From Phycisphaerales bacterium UBA7800 (GTDB lineage Bacteria; Planctomycetota; Phycisphaerae; Phycisphaerales; Phycisphaeraceae): a DNA stretch of 64,000 bases. The stretch's first letter is position 1. Each line of letters begins with the position of its first letter. Location of the stretch: NCBI GenBank assembly GCA_002480565.1, contig DLCK01000092.1, positions 7,829 to 71,828 on the forward strand. Direction: 5' to 3'. A program made the position numbers and the translations under genes. The notes beneath the pieces were generated by a model. The model was not told the origin of the DNA and did no database searches. It saw nothing but the letters and a program-made list of their open reading frames with translations. Shown here in pieces: positions 1 to 7,585 of this stretch.

Positions 1-2
1 GT

Positions 3-416
3 GGCGCTCATTCATGGCGAAACTACAACGAAAACCTCAACGTCACCGACCCCCTGGATATGGTCATCTATGAAGCGCATCAATACTTTGATGACAACAA
101 TTCAGGAACCTACAACGAAAGCTATGACGATGAAGGTGCCTATCCCAACATCGGCGTCAATCGCGTCCAACCCTTTATCGACTGGTTAGCTGAACACAAT
201 CACCAGGGCTTCATCGGTGAATACGGTGTCCCTGATGATGACAGTCGATGGAACGTCGTGCTGGAAAACTTCCTTGCACACCTGCAAGCCAACGGTGTCA
301 GTGGCACGTATTGGGCAGGCGGCCCATGGTGGGGAACGTATCCCATGTCCTGCGAACCGGACAACGGTGTCGATGCCCCACAAATGCAGATCATCGAGCT
401 GTACACCGGCGAATAA
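3..416 (+). CDS. GH5-type cellulase/endoglucanase, C-terminal fragment
   Basis: The gene is cut by the left edge of the window; only its last 137 codons or so are present, and the reading frame is open from base 3. The fragment has the layout of the second half of a family 5 (clan GH-A) beta-glucanase barrel. An IYEAHQYFD segment is typical of the strand that carries the catalytic-site His/Tyr. It is followed by FIGEYGVP, whose Glu (codon at 219-221) sits where the GH5 nucleophile is expected. The end YWAGGPWWGTYPMSCEP matches the last barrel strand with its substrate-binding Trp residues. The likely role is endo-hydrolysis of beta-1,4-glucan or a related glycan, probably outside the cytoplasm, but the signal peptide and acid/base residue lie outside the window. 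A hairpin at 582-607 lies about 165 bases after the stop. Confidence 0.8.
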   Translation, partial: GAHSWRNYNENLNVTDPLDMVIYEAHQYFDDNNSGTYNESYDDEGAYPNIGVNRVQPFIDWLAEHNHQGFIGEYGVPDDDSRWNVVLENFLAHLQANGVSGTYWAGGPWWGTYPMSCEPDNGVDAPQMQIIELYTGE

Positions 417-492
417 CTTGGGCAGTTGCATAGGGCATAGGGACTAGGGTTAAGACAGAGTATGACCGCCTGTTTTCAAATGTCTTTTTGTC

Positions 493-526
493 TTTCCCTA
501 GTCGCTAGTGGCTAGTGGCTAGTCCC
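493..526. repeat. Short tandem CTAGTGG repeat
   Basis: The gap between the GH5 fragment and the yggX-like gene contains CTAGTCGCTAGTGGCTAGTGGCTAGTCCC, split here as three to four imperfect 7-base CTAGTGG units. A related CATAGGGCATAGGGACTAGGG string lies 50 bases earlier and is partly complementary. It codes for nothing obvious. It could be a decayed mobile or slippage-generated repeat. Confidence 0.5.
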
Positions 527-581
527 TTTTGATCAAACCCACTCATCCTGCATCCATTCCTGAAAGATGCATCTACAAAAA

Positions 582-607
582 AAGCACCTGTCATATGGCA
601 GGTGCTT
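582..607. terminator. Bidirectional terminator between convergent genes
   Basis: AAGCACCTG at 582-590 pairs perfectly with CAGGTGCTT at 599-607 around an 8-base loop. There are A residues before the stem and T residues after it. It can therefore stop transcription both from the GH5-like gene on the plus strand and from the TPR-YggX gene on the minus strand, which ends at 636. Confidence 0.85.
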
Positions 608-635
608 TTTGTTTGGTTTGATTAACGATGCGATT

Positions 636-1274
636 TTATTTCGTTTCAGGCACGAAATTGTCGACTTCTTCCTGAGTGATATTCAGATATTCCATCATGT
701 GCTGGTCGTAGACTTTTTGATGATCATCACGTGAGAAGTCCAGACGCAGTTCGTTGATGACTTTGGTGCCTTGAGCAATCCAGTTCCGCCAGGTCTCCAT
801 GGAGTAGTGGGCGAAGATGAATTGACCAAGCTTACCTCGCATCGGCGGGTCGGGCATTTTGTTGCCAGGCGTGCCGGTGAGTCGGTCCAACACCTGATCG
901 CCGGTGATTTCGACGGTGGGTTTTTCGACTTCTACTTCGGGGACGGCAAGACCGAGTTTTTGAAGCAGTTCGCCGATGGCCTTTTGTGGCATGACATCAC
1001 CGCGTTTGGCAGCAATGTTGTACCCCTGCGTGAGCATCGGGCCAGCCTCATGTTTGCGATCAATTTTGATCAGCGTCTGGCCGAGCAGTTGATACGCACG
1101 AGACATGGTCGGATCCAACTGGATGGCATTCTCGTAAGCCGCGGCAGCTTCGGCGTCACGCTCGGCATCACGATAGGCATTACCAAGACTAAACCAGCTC
1201 ATGCCATCGGGGGCTTCAGCGGTCATTTTTTCCCATTGGGCGATACGTTCTTCGATATTACTCATGTACGACAT
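636..1274 (-). CDS. TPR protein fused to a YggX-like (Fe(II)-trafficking) domain
   Basis: The 212-residue product has two parts. Residues about 22-100 form two to three TPR-like helical pairs (SLGNAYRDAERDAEAAAAYENA, split as an A/B helix pair, then AYQLLGQ). Residues about 138-200 resemble YggX, the small protein linked to iron handling and protection of Fe-S clusters from oxidation: GKLGQFIFAHYSMETWRNWI and then INELRLDF...YDQHMMEYL follow the YggX pattern of PGxLGxxIyxxxSxxAWxxW and INExxLn. YggX of E. coli is about 91 residues and begins with a conserved Cys (CTFL) needed for activity. That Cys is missing here and the preceding segment is a Val/Glu-rich linker. An alternative start at the second Met (codon 4) is possible. 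The gene diverges from the addB-like gene. The role in iron or oxidative-stress protection is inferred from the domain only. Confidence 0.75.
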   Translation of the reverse strand: MSYMSNIEERIAQWEKMTAEAPDGMSWFSLGNAYRDAERDAEAAAAYENAIQLDPTMSRAYQLLGQTLIKIDRKHEAGPMLTQGYNIAAKRGDVMPQKAIGELLQKLGLAVPEVEVEKPTVEITGDQVLDRLTGTPGNKMPDPPMRGKLGQFIFAHYSMETWRNWIAQGTKVINELRLDFSRDDHQKVYDQHMMEYLNITQEEVDNFVPETK

Positions 1275-1341
1275 TATAGAGAACCAGTCGCAATATTGCC
1301 AAAGCGGTAAAAAAAAGGGATTTGGGATTTGATCAATTTTA

Positions 1342-1429
1342 AAACCGCTTGCGGTTTAGCGTACCGGCGAGACTCGAATAGGTTTACGTGTCCAATAGAT
1401 TCTCGCAGCGCTCAACCGCAAGCGGTTTG
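1342..1429. repeat. Inverted pair of AACCGC(T/A)(T/A)GCGGTT palindromic elements
   Basis: Two copies of a palindromic element lie in opposite orientation between the divergent yggX-like and addB-like genes. AAACCGCTTGCGGTTTAGCG occupies 1342-1361 and its near-complement (CGCTCAACCGCAAGCGGTTT) occupies about 1409-1428. They can form a long stem with one mismatch and a loop of about 47 bases. Each copy is itself a palindrome centred on GC. A third copy is at 7515-7533. The arrangement resembles REP-type intergenic elements. Confidence 0.7.
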
Positions 1430-1530
1430 CAACTCCGTACTCCCTAAACACCTTTGACGACCTCACCTGTCACCTATCCACGTTACAATGCTTACGTCAT
1501 TTTTCACTCAACCGATGGGGATAAGCACAC

Positions 1531-4320
1531 ATGCCAACTCAGCGTGTCTTTCTGGACTGGACCGGACCTGCCCTGCCTGCTGCTGCGGATTGGCTGCTTG
1601 GTGAGCCTGCTCATCCGGATCATCTGCTGGTGATGCCCGGTTCACGTGCTGGACGTCGGCTCATGGAGTTGTTACTCATTAAAAGCGATGGCCACCTTGT
1701 CGATCCACCAACCATCACCACCATCGGATCGTTGGCTGAAAAACTCATCACTGACCTGCCGCCGATCACCTGCCCTTCTGCGTTGCAGTTGGTTTTGGTT
1801 CGCGCGGTTCAGCAATTGGATGAGGATGCCCTTGCTCAAATCACCCCTGCTCCACCTGACAAATCTCTGACCATGGCATGGTTGTCACTGATCAATCCCA
1901 TCGAGCGATTGTTTAACACGCTCGGTAGTGCCGGCCTTGTCCCCAGCCATGTCATGCAGCAGACGACCGACTGGCCGGACTTTAATCAACATCTGCGTTG
2001 GGAAACCATCACTCAGATTCATGACCATTATGTCCAACTGCTTGCTGAAAACGACCTGCATGATCTGAACATCGAACGCATTAATGCCCTTGAGCAAGGT
2101 CGCATTCAATATGATGGCCCGATCACGCTCGTCGGCACGGTGGACATGAACAGACTCACCGCCAAGATGCTTGATGCAGTCGCCGATCATTGCACAGCGC
2201 TAATCCATGCCCCGCAATCCCACCAGTCGCACTTCGGATCATTCGGGCAATTGCATGTCGAACACTGGCATAAACAGCCACTGACGATCCCAAGCCAAAT
2301 GCGTATCGTTGCCAATCAGCCTACGGATCAGATTGCTGCCATGCTCAGTGATCTGCAAACCATTACCGATACACAGCAGCTTAACTCCGATCAACTGACA
2401 CTTGGCGTAGCCGATGAACAACTTGGCACGCTCGTCGAACAACTCACCCAATCCTCCGGTCTCGCATCACGCTGGCATCAGCAGCGTGACATCCTCCTTA
2501 GTCGACCGGTGTCATTACTCACTGCCATTGCACAGTTCGCCCAAAGCTCGCTGACAATGGACCTCACCGTCCTGCTGCGTCACCCGGATTTACAGCAGTA
2601 TCTCTACCTTAAACTCCCCGCATTGGATCACACGCAACTTGACCAGTACATGTCCGAGCATCTGCAAAACCGCATCTCCGACAAGAGTCCGGGGATGGGA
2701 GATAAACAACAAACACTCCTTGCTGCACATGAGCACATTCAGGAACTGATCAAAAAACATCTGACCACCAAAGGCAGTTTGGCACACTGGGCGCAGCAGT
2801 TTAGTGAATTGCTCTCAGAAATTTATGCAGACCAGCAACTCGTCCCGCATAAACCTGATGATGCGATTCTCATTGAACCGTTAACACACATTGCCAACGT
2901 CCTGCGCGACTGGTTTACAAGTCCAACAGTGGTCAACGACATCGCAGGTGATCTGGATATGCAACAGGCTGTGGAGCTGTTGCGTGGGGAGTTAGCCAAC
3001 ACGCCCCTGCCATCTCCGGGCGCTGAACCGGTTGCAGAAATTCTTGGTTGGCTGGAACTGCACATGGATGATGCACCGCACTTGTACATCCTGAATTTCA
3101 ATGAAGGCTTCGTTCCTAGTGATGTAAAAATCGACCCGTTTTTACCCGATAGTATCTGCGAAAAACTGGGACTCACCTGTGACAAATCCCGCCTTGCCCG
3201 TGACCGATACATGCTTGAAGCGCTCATACACAGTCAAAAACATCTGCGTTTAATTGCAGGTCAGGTGAACCTGCGGAATGAACCGATGCTTCCCAGTCGG
3301 TTAATGCTTCAATGCCCGGAAAACACGCTTGCCAGGACGGTGATCGATTACTTTGACGCGCCGGTTCGATTTGACCCGCCGTTACTTCCAAGTGGGGACC
3401 GCAATGAATTTCTACTCCCCAAACCTGTCGCGCCGTCTGAGCCGATCACCTCGTTATCCGTCACCAAATTCCGAGACTACCTTCAATGCCCATACCGCTT
3501 TTATCTCAAACACGTCCGCAAGCTCGGCAGTGTCGAAGCCTATGTCCCTGAACTTTCATCCATGGCCATTGGCAATCTAGCCCACCATATTTTTGAGACC
3601 TTTGGTAAAAGCGATCTGATCGACGAAACCAATCCAGTGACGCTCGAACAATACTTCTCCGAACTTCTCGACAAATTCTGCAACATGAACTTCGGCAAAA
3701 ACCCCTTGCCCGCAGTTGTCATCCAACGCGAACAACTCCGCCTTCGACTCTCTGTATTTGCCAAAGCGCAAGCTCGCATGCGCGCAGATGACTGGCGGAT
3801 CATCCCCGAGAAAATCGAATCAAAATACGAAGTCCCCATCACCATCGACCAGCATCCCTTTACGCTTGTAGGCAGAATCGACCGGATGGATCGCCATCAA
3901 GTCACCGGCATGCTGCGGATCATGGACTACAAAACGTCCGAAAGCAGCTTCTCGCCAATCAAGAAACATCAAGTCAAAAATGCTGATGGCGAGATGCAAT
4001 GGGTCGACCTGCAATTACCGTTATATCGCATTCTGGCGTCGCCTGAAATCTACGATGACAAAGTCGAACTGGGCTACATTCAACTGGGCAAAAAGCTCGA
4101 CAAGATCGGTTTTGATCCTGCCGGCTGGACAACTGATGAATTGGATGATGCATTTAAAATTGCACAGGATATCATCCGCCAGATTCGTCAGGGGATTTAT
4201 TGGCCTCCCAAAGATCCGCCTATGTTTGACGATGGACTTGGGGGCATTTGTCAGGACGCATACCCCTACCGACAGCTTGAGCCGATCACTGCAATGCTCA
4301 GTAGTGGAGGTGTGCAATGA
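1531..4320 (+). CDS. AddB-like inactivated-helicase / PD-(D/E)XK nuclease subunit
   Basis: This 929-residue protein matches the AddB side of an AddAB-type double-strand-break-processing enzyme. The N-terminal P-loop position (VMPGSRAGRRL, about residues 34-44) has lost the GKT of a working Walker A, as expected for the non-motor helicase-like subunit. The C-terminal third is a RecB-type nuclease domain: SLSVTKFRDYLQCPYRFYL from about residue 641, GRID at 781-784 and MDYKT at 798-802, giving the metal-binding Asp784, Asp799 and Lys801. AddB of Bacillus holds a 4Fe-4S cluster with one Cys before the domain and three near its end. Here Cys653 is present but the tail (GLGGICQDAYPYRQ) has a single Cys, so the cluster is probably absent. 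It overlaps the next gene by ATGA, so the two are translated together. The symbol addB is not assigned because distant relatives (RexB-like) share this layout. Confidence 0.85.
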   Translation: MPTQRVFLDWTGPALPAAADWLLGEPAHPDHLLVMPGSRAGRRLMELLLIKSDGHLVDPPTITTIGSLAEKLITDLPPITCPSALQLVLVRAVQQLDEDALAQITPAPPDKSLTMAWLSLINPIERLFNTLGSAGLVPSHVMQQTTDWPDFNQHLRWETITQIHDHYVQLLAENDLHDLNIERINALEQGRIQYDGPITLVGTVDMNRLTAKMLDAVADHCTALIHAPQSHQSHFGSFGQLHVEHWHKQPLTIPSQMRIVANQPTDQIAAMLSDLQTITDTQQLNSDQLTLGVADEQLGTLVEQLTQSSGLASRWHQQRDILLSRPVSLLTAIAQFAQSSLTMDLTVLLRHPDLQQYLYLKLPALDHTQLDQYMSEHLQNRISDKSPGMGDKQQTLLAAHEHIQELIKKHLTTKGSLAHWAQQFSELLSEIYADQQLVPHKPDDAILIEPLTHIANVLRDWFTSPTVVNDIAGDLDMQQAVELLRGELANTPLPSPGAEPVAEILGWLELHMDDAPHLYILNFNEGFVPSDVKIDPFLPDSICEKLGLTCDKSRLARDRYMLEALIHSQKHLRLIAGQVNLRNEPMLPSRLMLQCPENTLARTVIDYFDAPVRFDPPLLPSGDRNEFLLPKPVAPSEPITSLSVTKFRDYLQCPYRFYLKHVRKLGSVEAYVPELSSMAIGNLAHHIFETFGKSDLIDETNPVTLEQYFSELLDKFCNMNFGKNPLPAVVIQREQLRLRLSVFAKAQARMRADDWRIIPEKIESKYEVPITIDQHPFTLVGRIDRMDRHQVTGMLRIMDYKTSESSFSPIKKHQVKNADGEMQWVDLQLPLYRILASPEIYDDKVELGYIQLGKKLDKIGFDPAGWTTDELDDAFKIAQDIIRQIRQGIYWPPKDPPMFDDGLGGICQDAYPYRQLEPITAMLSSGGVQ

Positions 4321-7300
4321 GTCTGCTTCCTGACAAGCCTCATCAAATCGTCCGCGCTTCAGCGGGAACTGGTAAAACCTATCAACTGACTAATCGCTAT
4401 TTGCAGATGGTTCAACATGGCGCGTTACCCCAGTCCATTTTGGCGACCACCTTCACGCGCAAAGCTGCCAACGAAATCATGCAGCGTGTGATCCAGAATG
4501 CTGCACGTGAAGCGTTAGCCGACCCGCAAAAAACCGTCTATCTCAAGGCGCTGACCAGCAATCTGCATCGTCTGATGATCAGCACACTTGACAGTCTGTT
4601 TCAGAAAATGGGTCGCTGTTTTGCGATGGAATTACAGCTTCCAAACAATGCTCAGGTCTTCGAAGTCACTGACTTTGCGATGCAGAAATTGCAGATGCAG
4701 GCCATCGACCATGTACTTATGGACAACGAGCCGTTTGTCCTGCTGGACCTGTTTCGCAGGTTGTATCACTCGGATGCTGGGGGCGCGGGGAAAGTGATCT
4801 CCGTCCTCCAATCCATCGTCAATGATCTCTATGACATTTACAAGATGGCCCCCGATGAGTCGCAGTGGATTAACTATCAAATCACCGGACTCATGGACGA
4901 CGATGCGGTCAAGCAACTCGTTGAGATATTTAATAATCTTGAAGACGAACTACCCAAGACCAAAGCAGGCAAGACCGTTGCCAATGCACTAAAAGCCTGG
5001 CAGACAAGTGTCGCATTAATTGCCAACGAACAATGGAAAACGTTCCTGACCAAAGACGGTATCGCCAAAAAACGGCAAGCAGACGAAACCATTTACAGTC
5101 GGGCTGAACTCTCCGAAACCGTCATCCGTGTGTATGACCTGCTCATCCAACACGCTCGCGCGTGCATGCTCCAAGAACAACGTGATCTGAATCACGCGCG
5201 GTACACCATCGCTAGACAATATGCCCAGTTATTTGATCAATTGAGACTTGATGCGCGGGCGTTACTGCATAGTGATATCCCCCAACGACTCGAAAGTGCG
5301 TTTGAAAATCCTGATGACGAATTTCTCGTCGACCTTGCTTATCGCATGGATCAGAAAATCGAACACATGATGCTCGACGAGTTCCAGGACACCAGCTTGC
5401 AACAGTGGAACATCCTCCGCGCTCAGGCAATGGAAATCCGATCCCATGATGACGGCTTTGGGAGTCGGCGATTTTTCTGTGTGGGTGATATCAAGCAAGC
5501 CATTTACGGGTGGCGTGGCGGGTGTGCTGAAATTTTCAATCACATCGGCGAAGAGATGGCCTTGAGTGCTGATCCTGCGGACCATGAAATCGTCTCTATG
5601 GATCAAAGTTGGCGAAGCTCGCAAATCGTGCTGGATGTGGTCAATACAACCTTCAATTCACTGGAACACAATCCGGGCATCAACAACGATGACCTGCTAA
5701 GTTGGGCTAACCAGTGGCAAAAAGGGTTTGGGGACCACGAAGCAGCGCAAGACCATCCAGGATACGTGCTGTTTCAAGCCACAGGCAGTGAAGACATCGC
5801 CGACACCGACGAGGTGTTGGAACTTGATGATGAGCCTGCCATTGACCTGCACACCGTCGAAGTCTGTCATGCCATTGCTCAATTGCATAAGCAATCACCA
5901 CACGCAAGTATCGGCGTACTCGTCTGGACCAATGCACAGGTACAGGAATACATGACGAGACTGCGCGCAATGCACATTGATGTAGCCAGCGAAGGCGGTG
6001 TCTACCTGCATGATGATCCGGCAGTCTCCTGCATCCTTGCAGCGATGGTCATGGCAGATCGACCGGATCATGCGGCATCGGCCTTTGAACTACTCAATTC
6101 ACCGTTGGGGAAATATCTGGGGATGACCGGATACCATCCCGGCGATGTGCGAAGTTTAGCTATGACCATCCGCCAACAACTTGCAGGCATGGGGTATCCA
6201 AGACTGGTCGGTCACTGGGCGAATTTGCTTGCCAAGCACAGTGACGCCCGTGGCAGTGAGCGGTTGACGTTACTTATTCAACTGGCGGTGAATTTTGAAA
6301 CATCACAATCTGCCAGTCTCAAACCTGCAGAGTTCGCACAGTACGTGCAGAGTAAACAGGTGCCTATCAGTCAACAATCGCCGGTGCAGGTGATGACGGT
6401 GCATAAGTCCAAGGGGCTGGAGTTTGATGCGGTGTTCCTGCCGGTGCTTAAACGCAAGCTTGGATACATGCAGCAGAACATGTGTTATGTTTCACGTCCG
6501 CAGATGACCGCTCCCGTCGAATATGTTTATGCATCGACCACCAAGGAATTGCGGGCGATGTATCCACCACTTGAAGAAGCTTATGCACAGGAGCATCAAC
6601 GCCGATTCACCGATGACCTGTGTGCGATGTATGTCGCCATGACACGCGCCAAGCATGCGTTGTATCTGTATGCCCAACCGCTTAAAGAAAACAAGAATGG
6701 TTCACTGAGTACAACTGGTAATTCCGACAGTTCACTAGCTGCGATTCTCCGCCATGCGTTGCTTGAGCCAGATAACATTCGCGTGGATCATGGGCAGGTG
6801 CTCTTTGAATACGGTCAACCCGCATGGCATCAACAAATCTCACAAACTGCCGACGATAAACCACAACAAGTTGCCATCACCCCACACAAGACCTGCACGA
6901 TCAACATCAAAAACAAGGCAGGACAACGCTCTCTTCAGCGCATCGCGCCTTCGCAACTTGAAGGCAGTGGCAGTGTCAACGTCGCTGACCTGCTGGCAAT
7001 GACCAAGACATCCGGCCAATCGCGAGGCACGGTGATCCATCGACTCTTTGAAGAAATCGCATGGCTTGGCAACGACACGCCATTACCCGATCAACAAACG
7101 TTAATCGACTTGCTAGACAGTGAAAAACTCGAACATGAACCGGAATTCACAGACAGCTTCGTGAAGATGTTGCAGATGCCCGCGGTGATTGATGCACTCA
7201 AACAACCCTCGGATTGGGATGATGCAACTTGTCAATTGTGGCGAGAAAAACGCTTTGCGGTGCTCATGGATGGACGATTGGTTCAGGGCATGCTCGACCG

Positions 7301-7505
7301 CGTGCATGTCTGGCAAGACCGCGCGGTTATCCTGGATTACAAGACCGACGCGCCTGGCGAAACGGGCTATGACGGATTGGTCGACTACTATCGCCCGCAA
7401 ATTCAAGCCTACCGAAAAGCCCTTGCAGCCATGCTTAAAGTCACCCCTGAACATATCGGCGCACAACTGATCTTCGTCCGCGATGGTGTGGTCAAAAACG
7501 TTTGA
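4317..7505 (+). CDS. addA: AddA-like UvrD-family helicase-nuclease
   Basis: The 1062-residue product is a superfamily 1A helicase with a C-terminal nuclease. Walker A is ASAGTGKT (residues 14-21), motif Ia follows as LATTFTRKAANEI, and the DExx box is LDEFQDT (residues 353-359). QAIYGWRGG is motif III, VMTVHKSKGLEFD is motif V and YVAMTRAK is motif VI. The nuclease domain ends with VILDYKTD (Asp1007, Lys1009), the PD-(D/E)XK signature. Family knowledge: AddA provides the motor and one nuclease and works with AddB to resect broken DNA ends for RecA. The start overlaps the stop of the addB-like gene. The protein is somewhat shorter than Bacillus AddA (about 1230 residues). A REP-like palindrome follows the stop. 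Confidence 0.9.
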   Translation: MSLLPDKPHQIVRASAGTGKTYQLTNRYLQMVQHGALPQSILATTFTRKAANEIMQRVIQNAAREALADPQKTVYLKALTSNLHRLMISTLDSLFQKMGRCFAMELQLPNNAQVFEVTDFAMQKLQMQAIDHVLMDNEPFVLLDLFRRLYHSDAGGAGKVISVLQSIVNDLYDIYKMAPDESQWINYQITGLMDDDAVKQLVEIFNNLEDELPKTKAGKTVANALKAWQTSVALIANEQWKTFLTKDGIAKKRQADETIYSRAELSETVIRVYDLLIQHARACMLQEQRDLNHARYTIARQYAQLFDQLRLDARALLHSDIPQRLESAFENPDDEFLVDLAYRMDQKIEHMMLDEFQDTSLQQWNILRAQAMEIRSHDDGFGSRRFFCVGDIKQAIYGWRGGCAEIFNHIGEEMALSADPADHEIVSMDQSWRSSQIVLDVVNTTFNSLEHNPGINNDDLLSWANQWQKGFGDHEAAQDHPGYVLFQATGSEDIADTDEVLELDDEPAIDLHTVEVCHAIAQLHKQSPHASIGVLVWTNAQVQEYMTRLRAMHIDVASEGGVYLHDDPAVSCILAAMVMADRPDHAASAFELLNSPLGKYLGMTGYHPGDVRSLAMTIRQQLAGMGYPRLVGHWANLLAKHSDARGSERLTLLIQLAVNFETSQSASLKPAEFAQYVQSKQVPISQQSPVQVMTVHKSKGLEFDAVFLPVLKRKLGYMQQNMCYVSRPQMTAPVEYVYASTTKELRAMYPPLEEAYAQEHQRRFTDDLCAMYVAMTRAKHALYLYAQPLKENKNGSLSTTGNSDSSLAAILRHALLEPDNIRVDHGQVLFEYGQPAWHQQISQTADDKPQQVAITPHKTCTINIKNKAGQRSLQRIAPSQLEGSGSVNVADLLAMTKTSGQSRGTVIHRLFEEIAWLGNDTPLPDQQTLIDLLDSEKLEHEPEFTDSFVKMLQMPAVIDALKQPSDWDDATCQLWREKRFAVLMDGRLVQGMLDRVHVWQDRAVILDYKTDAPGETGYDGLVDYYRPQIQAYRKALAAMLKVTPEHIGAQLIFVRDGVVKNV

Positions 7506-7514
7506 TTCATTTGA

Positions 7515-7533
7515 GCGCTAAACCGCAAGCGGT
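7515..7533. repeat. Third copy of the AACCGCAAGCGGT palindromic element
   Basis: GCGCTAAACCGCAAGCGGT lies directly after the addA stop. It matches the pair at 1342-1429, including the GCG(C)T flank. Finding copies on both sides of the addBA operon but in no other gap I examined suggests either a dispersed REP family or local duplication. Confidence 0.65.
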
Positions 7534-7571
7534 CAGAACGACTCACCCCAAATAAAATTCCGGGCTGTCAC

Positions 7572-7577
7572 TATAAT
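7572..7577 (+). promoter_or_regulatory. TATAAT -10 box just before the hydantoinase start
   Basis: A perfect TATAAT ends only 8 bases before the ATG at 7586. If it is a true -10 box, transcription would start at or within a base or two of the start codon, giving a leaderless message. No convincing -35 box or Shine-Dalgarno sequence is seen upstream, which agrees with that idea but does not prove it. Confidence 0.4.
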
Positions 7578-7585
7578 GTTCAACC

